From assembly GCA_002502785.1 (NCBI GenBank), contig DAQG01000028.1, forward strand, positions 1-52,894: a DNA stretch of 52,894 bases. The letters are read 5' to 3'. The DNA comes from Methanothrix harundinacea. GTDB taxonomy: Archaea; Halobacteriota; Methanosarcinia; Methanotrichales; Methanotrichaceae. Made by a program: the position numbers and the translations under genes. The notes below the pieces were generated by a model. It did not search any database. It was not told the DNA's origin and saw only the letters and a program-made list of their open reading frames with translations. Numbering within the stretch: the stretch's first letter is position 1; every line of letters begins with the position of its first letter. Shown here piece after piece: positions 44,127 through 52,714 of the stretch.

Positions 44127-44983
44127 GATCGCAACCTCCCAGCGAAGGATGAGCCCTTGTTGTTAACCTTCGTCTTTATCACCCTTCCGCCGAGATCGAG
44201 CCACGCCGATTCGACCTCGTCGATATTTTCGTCATCCACCAGAGCGGCGTAGGCTGGGCCCGTCCCCGAGAGGCTCGCACCCCTGGCGCCAGAATCGAGG
44301 GCTGCAAAGATCGGGTCTGAGGTGAGACGGAGAGCGCTACAGTAGACGAGGCCGTTCAAGGTCATGGCCCTGCCATAGTCGCCAGCGATGGCGAGGTCGA
44401 AGATCAGGTCCGCGATGGACGCCACGAGCCTAGACCTTCGAACGTCGGTATCCTTCGAGAAGATCTTCTCCTCGGGGACCAGGAGGAGGACCATCGATTC
44501 CAGCTCCTCTCTTTTGAGAAGAGCCATCTCTTTATTGTCGGTGACCACGACGCCCCCCAGCATCGATGCGGCGGCGTCATCGAAGGCCCCGGTTATGGTG
44601 ACCCCGACGTCCCTTGCCGCGGCGACCCCGATCCTCGTCGCCTCCAGGGGGTCGAGCTCTTCGCCCAGGGCGTCGAGAGTCGCGAGAACCGCGGCGTTGG
44701 CGGCGGCGCTGCTGCTCTTGAGGCCCCGGGCGAGAGGGATGTCGCTTTTGGTTCGGACGACGCCCCCAGCCACCACACAAAACCGCTGGAGGACCAGCTC
44801 CACGGATCTGACGATCAGATGATCATCTATCCCCGGAACGTCGCCTTTGACCTGCAGGGAGTCATCCAGCACCACCTCGGCAGAGGTCTTCAAATCCACC
44901 CCGAAGGCCGAGCCCTTCCAGTTGGCTACGGCGTTCAGCACCGTGGCTGCGCCAAGAGCCGTCGCCGTCCCCCTTCTCCTCAA
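44123..44983 (-). CDS. aroK: Archaeal shikimate kinase, GHMP superfamily
   Basis: A 286-residue shikimate kinase of the archaeal GHMP type, unrelated to bacterial AroK. It phosphorylates shikimate on the way to chorismate. The GHMP phosphate loop is LARGLKSSSAAANA (about 85-98), the N-terminal ALGAATVLNAVANWKGSAFG is the family start, and GASLSGTGPAYAAL near the C-terminus is the third motif. TTG start, overlapping the PD-(D/E)XK protein stop in TTGA. Chorismate mutase follows with a four-base overlap. Confidence 0.92.
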   Translation of the reverse strand: MRRRGTATALGAATVLNAVANWKGSAFGVDLKTSAEVVLDDSLQVKGDVPGIDDHLIVRSVELVLQRFCVVAGGVVRTKSDIPLARGLKSSSAAANAAVLATLDALGEELDPLEATRIGVAAARDVGVTITGAFDDAAASMLGGVVVTDNKEMALLKREELESMVLLLVPEEKIFSKDTDVRRSRLVASIADLIFDLAIAGDYGRAMTLNGLVYCSALRLTSDPIFAALDSGARGASLSGTGPAYAALVDDENIDEVESAWLDLGGRVIKTKVNNKGSSFAGRLRS

Positions 44984-45504
44984 GATAACCCCGTCTCGAT
45001 GATCGTCTTCAGTTTCACAAAGTCTCCCGCCACCTCAAGGTTGCCGCCTTTGGTGTACTTGTCGATGAGCTTGTCAATGAGCTCCAGCTCCGATATCGCA
45101 GAGCTGAAGGCGGGCTCGTAGCTTCCGAGCATGAAAAGGGGTATGACGACGGCGCCGCCCCGGGTGGTCGGAACCGTCAGCTCGTTTACCACCACCACGA
45201 AGGTGTAGGTCTTGTAGCCAAGGCCTGCTGCGATGTTCTTGGCGTAGCTTCCGATCTGCTGGATCCTGCGGGTGGAGAGGTTCTTGTAAGCGGCGACCGA
45301 GTCCTTGTACTCTATGAACATGAGAGCTTCATCGGTCCAGAGGATGGCATCATACTCGACGATGGCGACGGAATTTTTCAGCGCCACCACGTTGAAGAGG
45401 ACGCCGCGGCACCATGAGAGGTTAAGGTTGAGCCTGAAGTCCAGCTCGGTGTCCTGGACGGTCCTGGACGTCAAGACGTAAGGGTCACTCCTCAGCTCTA
45501 TCAT
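44980..45504 (-). CDS. Predicted PD-(D/E)XK nuclease-like protein
   Basis: A 174-residue protein I cannot match to a named family. Residues 50-67 read EYDAILWTDEALMFIEYK: Asp52, then Glu65-x-Lys67, the D-x(10-15)-(E/D)xK signature of the PD-(D/E)XK nuclease fold, and RRIQQIGSYA follows with a Gln in the position of the fourth motif, as in NERD-like nucleases. The rest is helix-rich and no DNA-binding domain is seen. Start ATG. Its stop overlaps the shikimate kinase start, so it shares an operon with chorismate genes, an odd partner. The assignment is motif-based inference. Confidence 0.6.
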   Translation of the reverse strand: MIELRSDPYVLTSRTVQDTELDFRLNLNLSWCRGVLFNVVALKNSVAIVEYDAILWTDEALMFIEYKDSVAAYKNLSTRRIQQIGSYAKNIAAGLGYKTYTFVVVVNELTVPTTRGGAVVIPLFMLGSYEPAFSSAISELELIDKLIDKYTKGGNLEVAGDFVKLKTIIETGLS

Positions 45505-45600
45505 GTTGGTTAGAGTCGCCTCAGCGGTTAAAGGATTTTCCTTTCCTGCGGGGCAAAGGATAAGACGGACCTCATTCCAACGAACCCCCGGTGAAATGAT

Positions 45601-45906
45601 TTGACGGAAAAGAAGAGGACGCAGCAGCTGGGCGTAAGGATACCCGAGAGCTTAGAGCCGGTCTACTCGAACCTGATCAAGATCAGCCACGCGGACGACG
45701 AGTTCACCCTGACCTTTCTGCACAAGATCCCCGAGACGAGCCTCGCTCAGGGGCGGGCGATCGTGACGATAACGCCCCAGCACGCAAAGAGGCTTCTTCG
45801 GGCCCTCGGCGCCAACGTGAAGAGGTACGAGGCGACTTACGGCGAGATCAAGCTCCCCGAGGACGGCGGGGCGAGGGAGGAGAGCAGCAACGTCGAGGTG
45901 GCTTAA
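45601..45906 (+). CDS. DUF3467 family small protein
   Basis: A 101-residue protein fitting the DUF3467 family found in many archaea and bacteria. It has LGVRIPESLEPVYSNLIKIS, then DDEFTLTFLHKIPETSLAQG, and ITPQHAKRLLRALGANVKRY. This is a compact beta-alpha domain with no known function. The tail after residue 87 is acidic and variable. TTG start with GGTGAAATGA before it. Divergent from the PD-(D/E)XK gene, 96 bp apart. Confidence 0.82.
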   Translation: MTEKKRTQQLGVRIPESLEPVYSNLIKISHADDEFTLTFLHKIPETSLAQGRAIVTITPQHAKRLLRALGANVKRYEATYGEIKLPEDGGAREESSNVEVA

Positions 45907-45950
45907 CCCGAGAGGGGGCTCCGGCTCCTGAGGCGCAAGCCATTATCTTA

Positions 45951-47174
45951 TCAGCCCTCGGCGAAGCTCCGGATCAGCGTAGGTATGGTCCGGGGGCGGG
46001 ATCGGGCCAGGGCGATCCCGGACGATAGGCCTTTCCTGAAGAACGAACCCGAGAAGTCGAGATCCGTTTTCGCCAGCCCCGCAGCCAGCCGGTCTATCTC
46101 ATCGTCGCTCATTTTGCGGAGGGTCTCAAGAGACGCCCGGCCCATCCGGTACTCCAGGCCAAACTCCCGATTCCACCGCCGAATGTAGGGCAGAAGCCCC
46201 TTTTTGGAGACGTTCTCGGACACAACGGCCCCGGCGGCGACCTCCCCAGCGATCGTCCCCGCTCGCATGGCGTAGGCCATCCCGCTCATACCCGCCGCGG
46301 CCCCCGTCGCCATCAGCGAATCGGAGACGATCTCGCCCGGAAGCGTCGCAATGGCGTCCCCGCCCCGGTTCACGGAGACGATCCGCATATCGTCGACGTC
46401 GTAGTCGGCGGACTTGTACTTCTTAAACATCTCAATGAACCGGTCCAGGAAGGGTCGGACGTCCCGGCCGTGCCCCCGGACGAAGACGCCCAGGGTCGCA
46501 CTATCTCCGCCGCCGGGAGAAAAGGTCGCCTTCCAGCCCGGCGAGATCGAGCCGACAAAGTACTCAAAGAACCTCTCCTCACCGAGGCCCGGAAGCTCCA
46601 CTACCGCCTCGGCGGCCCAGGCGACGTCCTCGGGGTGGCGCAAGGGACTTAGCCCCTCTTTTCTCGCGATCAGCCCATCGACCCCGGAGGCGTCGATCAC
46701 GACCCGAGCCTCGATCTCGCCGAGGTCGGTCCTGACCCGCCGACCGGAGCCCCCAAGGGGAGCGCTCTTAGCTTCGCCCCGGAGAAGCTCGGCCCCGGCC
46801 CTCTCGGCCCTTTCGAGATAAAGAGCATCGAACCTCCCCCGGTCGATGAACCTCCCCGGCGCTGGGATATCGAGGACGCACCCGCCGGGCGAGACTATGT
46901 GCATCCCGTCGAGGTCATGGAGGACGTAATCCCGCTCGACCGCGAGGCCCGCCCGGAAAAACATCCCGTCGAAGAAGGTGTTTGCCGGGTGGTCGAAGCT
47001 TTCGCCCATCTCTTTGTCGAGGAGGATCACCTCGGCTCCCGCCTTCGCGGAAGATGTGGCGGCGGCGATCCCCGAGGGGGAGGCTCCCACCACCAGAACG
47101 TCGCAGTTCACGCTTTCAGGTGGGTGTGGGTGGGTGATGAAGGTTTCCGTTTCTGGGCTAAGAAATGTGGTCAC
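45951..47174 (-). CDS. FAD-dependent geranylgeranyl-reductase-family oxidoreductase
   Basis: A 407-residue flavoprotein of the geranylgeranyl reductase family, whose archaeal members saturate the isoprenoid chains of membrane lipids; the family also includes unrelated hydroxylase-like members. The N-terminal FAD motif VVGASPSGIAAATSSAKAGA is preceded by a 25-residue extension, and VVIDASGVDGLIAR and ATGAAAGMSGMAYAMRAGTIAG are the second and third FAD-binding parts. GTG start overlapping the upstream NACHT stop in GTGA, so translation may be coupled, an unusual neighbour. No second lipid gene is close, so the precise substrate remains open. Confidence 0.82.
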   Translation of the reverse strand: MTTFLSPETETFITHPHPPESVNCDVLVVGASPSGIAAATSSAKAGAEVILLDKEMGESFDHPANTFFDGMFFRAGLAVERDYVLHDLDGMHIVSPGGCVLDIPAPGRFIDRGRFDALYLERAERAGAELLRGEAKSAPLGGSGRRVRTDLGEIEARVVIDASGVDGLIARKEGLSPLRHPEDVAWAAEAVVELPGLGEERFFEYFVGSISPGWKATFSPGGGDSATLGVFVRGHGRDVRPFLDRFIEMFKKYKSADYDVDDMRIVSVNRGGDAIATLPGEIVSDSLMATGAAAGMSGMAYAMRAGTIAGEVAAGAVVSENVSKKGLLPYIRRWNREFGLEYRMGRASLETLRKMSDDEIDRLAAGLAKTDLDFSGSFFRKGLSSGIALARSRPRTIPTLIRSFAEG

Positions 47175-49168
47175 TCGCCGCCAGGTCCCGGCTCCAGGGA
47201 GGCGAAGTAGTCCATCAGCATCCTGTGGACGAAGACGTAGCCTCCGCCGACTTTACGCAGGAATATCCGCTCGGTGGCGTAGTCGAGGAAGGAGACCAGA
47301 TTCCATGGGAGGAGGTTCTCGCGGCTTAGGACGAACCTGAGGGTATAATGATGGACGACGGCTCGGCCGCCAAAATCCAGCCAAGAACCAAGCCCAACAC
47401 CCAGCCCAAAAGTTAGCATAACAATCTGCCCGCTAATCTGCCCACTAATCAGCCACGCAATAAGTCCACCAATGAGCACAACAATAAGCCCAACAATTAG
47501 CCCCACAACTAAAGCGTTTTTTGCGGACCGCAGAATGCCTTGATTGGGGACAGTTCTAGTTTCCATTTCAGCAACAACCAGCCCGTCAATCAGCACACCA
47601 ACCAACCCAATACTTAACCCAAAAACCAGCCCACCTAGTAGATAAATCAAACTAACTCCATACCCAATAGTTCGCAGATTCTGAAAATTGATCAGCCAAA
47701 CAATAAGCCCAACAATCAGCCCAATAACCAACCTACTCATTAGCTTCCCACGTCCCTTATTCCATGACCAGTCCAAAACTTCAACAGTATTTATCTCATT
47801 TTTTTCCTGCATCAAAATGGAGGACAGACGCTGAAAACCTTTCGTCTCTAACCAGCTAGGCTGCATCCGCTCGACGAGGAACACAGTATGATTGTTTTCC
47901 CTCATCTTCCGGGCCAGCCATGAAAGCCAATGGATGGTCTTCACTTTCGGATACCGCTTGGAGTCCGTTCTTCCCGTCCGTTGGAACATCTGGTCGACGT
48001 ATATCTTGAAAAGATGCCTGCGCCAGTCCTCCGTCGAACCGAGCGATTGAAGCTCCTCAACCGAGATCCCCTTGTAGGCGAGGGCCATTATGCTCAATAT
48101 CAGGGGTGTCTTGGCGAACTCCTGAAGTTCCTGATCGCTCCGAAGCGCCTCTCGAAGAGCGTTCAGATCTGGGCTCAATCTTTCGAGATAGCCGTCAATC
48201 TGCTCGGGCGTCAGGGGTTGCAAGAGTATCGCGCTCTGGAGCTTGAGCTTAGCGTCGAGAGCCTCGTACTCCTCTTTGCGGCAGCAGATCACTGCCTGGG
48301 CGGAGTACTCATCGAGATAGCCGTTGATCACATCGACGCAGGCAGCCCTCCGCTCATTGGCGATCTCATCCAGGCCGTCGAGAAGAGGAAGGATCGAATC
48401 ATTCTCAATCCAGGTTTCTGCGATCTTTTTTTGGATGCGGTAATTATCCCTCATCTCCTCAGCCATCCACTCATTGAGGGACTGTTTTGGATCTGTCCAA
48501 GAGGAGAGGTTGAAGACCACCGGGATCTTCTCGGAGGGGTTTTTTTCGGCCCGGTCGATCATCTCCCTCGCCAGCTCCAGCAGAGTGGTCGTCTTCCCGG
48601 CTCCAGGTTCTCCCAGGATGAGAAGGGACCGGCCGACCCTCTCGAAGACGTCTAAGATCTTCGTTCCCGGCGGGAGCTTGCAGTCTGGCCGGTCCTGGGT
48701 CCGCAGTATTACGTCCCAGGGGCGCTCGGCGACGGCGTCTCTTCGCTCTTCAAGGCCCAACTCGATCCGGGCCTCCTCGTGGAGGGAGCTTTCAAGCACG
48801 CCCTTCACCCAGAAGTCCCGCACCCGGTTGAGCATCGCCTGACGGTTGTGCTTTTCGTGGGCAGACCGCTCTTCTTCAGATGTGGATTTAGAGACCAGTT
48901 TTCTAAGAAGGGCATCGGTGGCGTCAAAGGTGGCCACGAAGACGGCCGCTCCGCCCAGGAAAGCTGTTAACGGTCCAAAAGACACGGTCCCGGCTTGGTG
49001 CTCGTTGTATCCCCAGATAATGGAAACCAGACACATCAAGAGGCCAATGATGCGCGACATCGTCCGCGGGAATCCAGAGAGCACGCACAAATCTGACGTT
49101 CTAAAGCCTCTAAAAGTTTTTCCTTCGTCCTCGGTTTTAGTAGTCTCCCTATTTTTGAGTTGATGCAA
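47171..49168 (-). CDS. Membrane NACHT-family NTPase with Gly/Leu repeat C-terminus
   Basis: A 665-residue STAND-type NTPase. Two N-terminal hydrophobic segments (about 38-52 and 66-82), a linker, then the NACHT domain with Walker A GEPGAGKTTT (186-195), Walker B LLDGLDE (262-268) and the NACHT-typical CCRKEEY arm. From about 490 to 610 the protein consists of hydrophobic repeats of the LVIGLIVGLIVWLI type, ending in a positively charged tail. The DNA of this part is AT-richer and contains direct repeats (AACAATAAGCCCAAC units). Proteins of this build occur in cyanobacteria and methanogens and include antiviral NACHT ATPases; the effector here would be membrane disruption or signalling. TTG start; ATG 49060 is an alternative. 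Adjacent to the FAD gene with GTGA overlap. Confidence 0.8.
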   Translation of the reverse strand: MHQLKNRETTKTEDEGKTFRGFRTSDLCVLSGFPRTMSRIIGLLMCLVSIIWGYNEHQAGTVSFGPLTAFLGGAAVFVATFDATDALLRKLVSKSTSEEERSAHEKHNRQAMLNRVRDFWVKGVLESSLHEEARIELGLEERRDAVAERPWDVILRTQDRPDCKLPPGTKILDVFERVGRSLLILGEPGAGKTTTLLELAREMIDRAEKNPSEKIPVVFNLSSWTDPKQSLNEWMAEEMRDNYRIQKKIAETWIENDSILPLLDGLDEIANERRAACVDVINGYLDEYSAQAVICCRKEEYEALDAKLKLQSAILLQPLTPEQIDGYLERLSPDLNALREALRSDQELQEFAKTPLILSIMALAYKGISVEELQSLGSTEDWRRHLFKIYVDQMFQRTGRTDSKRYPKVKTIHWLSWLARKMRENNHTVFLVERMQPSWLETKGFQRLSSILMQEKNEINTVEVLDWSWNKGRGKLMSRLVIGLIVGLIVWLINFQNLRTIGYGVSLIYLLGGLVFGLSIGLVGVLIDGLVVAEMETRTVPNQGILRSAKNALVVGLIVGLIVVLIGGLIAWLISGQISGQIVMLTFGLGVGLGSWLDFGGRAVVHHYTLRFVLSRENLLPWNLVSFLDYATERIFLRKVGGGYVFVHRMLMDYFASLEPGPGGE

Positions 49169-49302
49169 TTAGGAACTACGACAGTTCTCATAAGCACCTT
49201 CGGCAACCTCAACGTGAACCGGGAAATTCGTCGAAAAGATTTGAAGAAATATGAAGAGATGACCAGAACCCTTCAGGGGTTCCGCCATCCCAGAAACCAG
49301 AT

Positions 49303-49776
49303 CTATTCAGCGTCTTCAGTCGGCTCAGCATCCTCCGCATCGCTCAGATCTTCTTCCGGCTCTGGATACTGAGATACCACCTTCCCTTCTCCATCCATCA
49401 GGGTGGCGACGTCATCAGCATTGTTCCAGATCGGATTGCCCATGTTCCAGTAAAGGTCGGTGGCCGAGTCGTCCCCGACGCCAGTATGAACCATCACGGC
49501 CCCTCCCGACGCAATGACAAAGTCATCGGGGAAGTCGTAGGTGTGGTCCTGCTCGTCTTTTAGAGTCCAGCCGGTCATGTCCTGGGCAGACTCGCCCAAG
49601 TTCGAGATCTCGACCCACTCGTCGACCCAGCTGGCGTTGGTTATCGCAACGCCGTAAACGGCCTCCACCTTCTCTTCGATGCCAGCGTCCGTATCCTCCG
49701 CTGAGGAGATCCCGGTGGCGAGAAACACCAGCGTCGAGATCAGCATCAATCTTCGTACCGTTGATATCGAGTTCAT
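49303..49776 (-). CDS. Secreted lamin-tail-domain protein (LTD), copy 1
   Basis: A 157-residue exported protein: signal peptide (about 1-26), then a single lamin-tail domain (about 40-135) with DEWVEISNLGESAQDMTGWTLKDE as the core beta motif and DDFVIASGGAVMVHTG, then an acidic tail rich in Glu and Asp. LTDs are beta-sandwich modules used for binding at surfaces in bacteria and archaea. ATG start. A paralogue lies 304 bp upstream and the exported carbonic anhydrase beyond it. Partners are unknown. Confidence 0.85.
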   Translation of the reverse strand: MNSISTVRRLMLISTLVFLATGISSAEDTDAGIEEKVEAVYGVAITNASWVDEWVEISNLGESAQDMTGWTLKDEQDHTYDFPDDFVIASGGAVMVHTGVGDDSATDLYWNMGNPIWNNADDVATLMDGEGKVVSQYPEPEEDLSDAEDAEPTEDAE

Positions 49777-50080
49777 ATCTTCACACCTCCTGAGTTTTTA
49801 CTTATGTCCGGACAATATAAAGTTATCTGAAAAATTATTCGCTAGTATTATGGTTGATAATTAGGTGACACGATCTTATTTTGGATAATAATTTGAAAAT
49901 AACTTCTTTGATTTTGCAGATATTTAATTACATAAATATCTAACTGTGGCCAAGTTCGGCTCGATCTGTGTATAATTTGTGAGGATATTTCAGAATTAGA
50001 AGGAAGAGAAATGAAAAAAGTGTGCGAGGATTCTGAGAATCCTGCTAAAAGAATGACGTGGGCGAAATCCGCCCCGCCGC
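49777..50080. other. AT-rich gap between the two lamin-tail genes
   Basis: About 300 bp of very AT-rich sequence with no gene seen. It should hold the promoter of LTD copy 1. A possible TATA-like element (minus strand TATAATACTAGC near 49838-49850) is the only recognisable part. Confidence 0.4.
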
Positions 50081-50497
50081 TCAGGAGCTTTCCGGATACA
50101 GGGCCACGATCTCGCTGTTGGCGTTGATCAGCATTGCAGCCTCCCCGTCATCCCAGACGAGATCGTCGCGCCCCCAGTAGAGATCATTCTCGGTGTCATT
50201 TCCCTGGGCAGTGTGGACCTTGACGGTCGCTCCAGGAATGAGAACGAAGCCCTCAGAGAAAGAATAAGTGTTGTTCCCCTCGTCCACGAGGGTCCAGAAG
50301 GTGAAATCCTGGCTCGCCATCCCGGGGTTTGCTATTTCCACCCACTCGTCCTCGTCCGCGTAGCTCAGACCCGTGATGGTCACAGCCTCGTCTGTCCCGT
50401 GCATGATATCGCCGGGAGTCACATCTTCAGCAACGGCCAGCCCCATAAAGAGGGACGAAATCAGCAGCACGATCTGCACAAATCTCGATTTTTTCAT
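50081..50497 (-). CDS. Secreted lamin-tail-domain protein (LTD), copy 2
   Basis: A 138-residue exported protein with signal peptide (KSRFVQIVLLISSLFMGLA) and one lamin-tail domain: ADEDEWVEIANPGMASQDFT, then TFWTLVDEGNNTYSFSEGF and PGATVKVHTAQGNDTENDLY. Close paralogue of copy 1 with the same order, but no acidic tail. ATG start. Divergent from the exported carbonic anhydrase gene 200 bp away. Confidence 0.85.
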   Translation of the reverse strand: MKKSRFVQIVLLISSLFMGLAVAEDVTPGDIMHGTDEAVTITGLSYADEDEWVEIANPGMASQDFTFWTLVDEGNNTYSFSEGFVLIPGATVKVHTAQGNDTENDLYWGRDDLVWDDGEAAMLINANSEIVALYPESS

Positions 50498-50698
50498 GAC
50501 TAACCTCCCACTTTTTACCGTATTTGTCTTCGCGAATCGATTTAAGCTTTTCTTCCCAAAAAGTCCCCTTCAAAAACTGAGTTTTGGCATTCAGAGGCCT
50601 TAACCACTTTCGAATGATAACCTCCTTTCAGTCTGTAAAATGGAGCAAAAATTAAATACAGCGCTCGTAATGCCCAAAAAGTAGGATGTTATCAGAGA

Positions 50699-51604
50699 AT
50701 GAAATTGGTGATGAACTTGACAAATATACGACTTTTTGAAAAGATGGCCCTCCTGTCTGCGACCCTCTGTCTGGCAGCATGCCTCGCCGGAGCGATCGCC
50801 TCGGTGGACGAGACAAAAGACGCTACCACCGCAGACGAAGCCTGGAATGCCCTGATGGAGGGAAACGCCCGCTTCGTGTCCGGAGAGGTTGCAGAGATGG
50901 ATTTTCCTGAGAGGAGGGCTGAGCTCGTCTCCGGGCAGAGCCCCTTCGTGACGGTGGTCACCTGCTCCGACTCGAGAGTTCCCCCTGAGCACATCTTCGA
51001 TCAGAACCTTGGCGACATATTCGTGATCAGGGTTGCAGGAAACGTCATGGACCCGGTGGTCCTCGGATCCGTCGAGTACGGCGTCGAACACCTCCACACT
51101 CCGCTTCTGGTGATTCTGGGCCATCAGAGCTGCGGTGCCGTCACCGCAGCGACCGAGGGAGGAGCTGAGGGCAACATCGAGAGCATCATGATCGAAATCG
51201 AGCCTGCCGTCGAGATTGCCAGAGAGACGAACAAGACCGGATCCGACCTGGTGGAAGAGGCGATCGACGATAATGTAGAGCTCGTCATCAAGAACGTCCT
51301 CGATAGAAGCCACATTACTAAAGAGCTGGTCGAGGAGGGTAAGCTCGCGATCCTCGGCGCCAAGTACTCTCTTGAGACCGGAGAGGTCGCCGTCCTGACG
51401 AAGGTCGACTCCACCAACGTCGCTGAGATGGAGGTCGAGGAAGAGGAGAAGGTCGCTACCGCCGAGTCGGAGGAGACTCCTATGACGGTGATCCCGGAGG
51501 ACATAATCCCCGAGGGCTCTGAACCCGAATCCTCGATCCCCGAGGACGTAATTTCTGAGGGAGAGGCCTCTGACGCACCCATCGACGACTCGCTGAACGT
51601 GTGA
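50699..51604 (+). CDS. Exported beta-class carbonic anhydrase with acidic tail
   Basis: A 301-residue zinc enzyme interconverting carbon dioxide and bicarbonate. The N-terminus has a hydrophobic signal (about 15-34, CLAACLAGAIA) before the mature beta-carbonic anhydrase domain (about 45-235). Zinc ligands and helpers are C89, D91 and R93 in TCSDSRVPPEH, and H142 and C145 in GHQSCGAVTA. After about residue 235 comes a strongly acidic Glu/Pro/Ser-rich extension (EEEEKVATAESEE, then IIPEGSEPESSIPED) that is not part of known catalytic domains. ATG 50699, with later ATGs at 50711 and 50744 also possible. Exported, so it likely acts on CO2 leaving acetate-splitting methanogenesis. A small GTG gene overlaps its stop. 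Confidence 0.9.
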   Translation: MKLVMNLTNIRLFEKMALLSATLCLAACLAGAIASVDETKDATTADEAWNALMEGNARFVSGEVAEMDFPERRAELVSGQSPFVTVVTCSDSRVPPEHIFDQNLGDIFVIRVAGNVMDPVVLGSVEYGVEHLHTPLLVILGHQSCGAVTAATEGGAEGNIESIMIEIEPAVEIARETNKTGSDLVEEAIDDNVELVIKNVLDRSHITKELVEEGKLAILGAKYSLETGEVAVLTKVDSTNVAEMEVEEEEKVATAESEETPMTVIPEDIIPEGSEPESSIPEDVISEGEASDAPIDDSLNV

Positions 51605-51831
51605 AGAACCTACTTGCCGCCCTGAAATGCAAGGCTGCTTCATCTATTTTTCTGAGTATTTCGAATCAGCGCAGGGGCCGCGAGTCAGGGGTCACGGGCT
51701 GCGTCGTCGAGAAGGCCCTGAAAGCCGCTCTCGGCTTCAGTCCGAAAGGGGACGCCCGCCCCATCGGCTGTCTGCCGCGGCAGGTGGGTAAGGCAAAGAG
51801 AGTATTTTACAAGAAGGCTGCAAAAGAGTAG
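51601..51831 (+). CDS. Possible small basic protein coupled to the carbonic anhydrase gene
   Basis: A 76-residue frame starting GTG that overlaps the carbonic anhydrase stop (GTGTGA). The C-terminal half (SGVTGCVVEKALKAALGFSP, then ARPIGCLPRQVGKAKRVFY) has GC-rich third codon positions and looks coding; the N-terminal half less so. No family recognised. It could be a small intracellular partner or the tail of a decayed gene. Low confidence. Confidence 0.35.
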   Translation: MKNLLAALKCKAASSIFLSISNQRRGRESGVTGCVVEKALKAALGFSPKGDARPIGCLPRQVGKAKRVFYKKAAKE

Positions 51832-52522
51832 GTCGGCTAAATAGTCTACTTTGCCACCCGACATTTTTCTTTGTACCTTTATCGCTTCGGATTTGCATCA
51901 GTTTATATAGGATTTACCATATTATATAATCAGTCGAATTGCAGCGGCGCGGCACAATCTACTTTCCAGTGATGACGTTAGAGGCCAGATACGTTCTTCC
52001 AAAATTTTTAGCCATTATGACGAAGTGTCCTGTGATCCACTCCTATAACACAAATACACCAAAACCTGATAAATTATCCGTATAGTGAAACGCGTTCCAG
52101 CATCTTCGATGCTTATCCCGACGATTTAGAGTTTACCGCGAACGGGGTATCTCGTAAAGCTGTCCACTAATATGAACAGCATCCCAAGTCATGACAGGAT
52201 CCAGAAGTTCCGGTTGACACTCCTTGACGCTGTAATGAAATTAGAAATGTTGCATTGCCGGTGCCCAGCGCAAAGACAGGCGACCGAAGGAACCTCGCAC
52301 GGGTCAGGAGGAGTAGCCGTCGTAGAAGTCGAGCTGCCAGGCGCAACATCAGAGATAATCTCAGACGCAGATATTCCAAAAGCTTTAAATGGTGTTTACA
52401 CTATATTAAATCCGAGCTATACTTTCGAGTCGGCGACCGTGTTTCCGATCACGATTGATGGCAGGGATTCGAAAGGAGAATGGTAGGTAACTACGATATT
52501 CCAGGTATTATAGGTGGTATAA
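51832..52522. other. Right-hand gap with degraded coding scraps
   Basis: About 690 bp. Short frames are visible: a piece ending FTANGVSRKAVH near 52168, and a 104-codon frame 52172-52486 whose second half (SDADIPKALNGVYTILNPSY) looks coding but whose first half does not. None has a recognised family. GTTTATATAGGAT near 51900 is a possible promoter. Probably eroded sequence. Confidence 0.4.
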
Positions 52523-52714
52523 ATGGTAGAAGAAATTTACATGGAATTCAGGAAAAAAGAGAACGGAAAGAAGGTAGGCATGGAATGTCTCGGCCGGTTT
52601 TTCGATTACGGGGACAGGGTGAAACCGTCCGATCTGGGAATATCTATCAACGTGGCCGAGGAGATGGCAGCAGAGTCCAACGGGGACATCAAGATCATAA
52701 GGAAGCACAGGTAG
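52523..52714 (+). CDS. Small hypothetical protein
   Basis: A 63-residue protein I do not recognise. ATG with AGGTGGT spaced 4 bp before it, a good match to the local ribosome binding sites. Features: an N-terminal basic stretch (YMEFRKKENGKKVG), then DYGDRVKPSDLGISINVAEE, acidic and helix-prone, ending IKIIRKHR. No Cys, no membrane segment. Codon use is more mixed than in the core genes. It is the last complete gene in the window. Confidence 0.5.
   Translation: MVEEIYMEFRKKENGKKVGMECLGRFFDYGDRVKPSDLGISINVAEEMAAESNGDIKIIRKHR

Noticed and set aside
52172..52486. 104-codon frame at the right end
   Set aside because: Only its second half looks coding, with no family; kept as part of the degraded gap instead of a gene.
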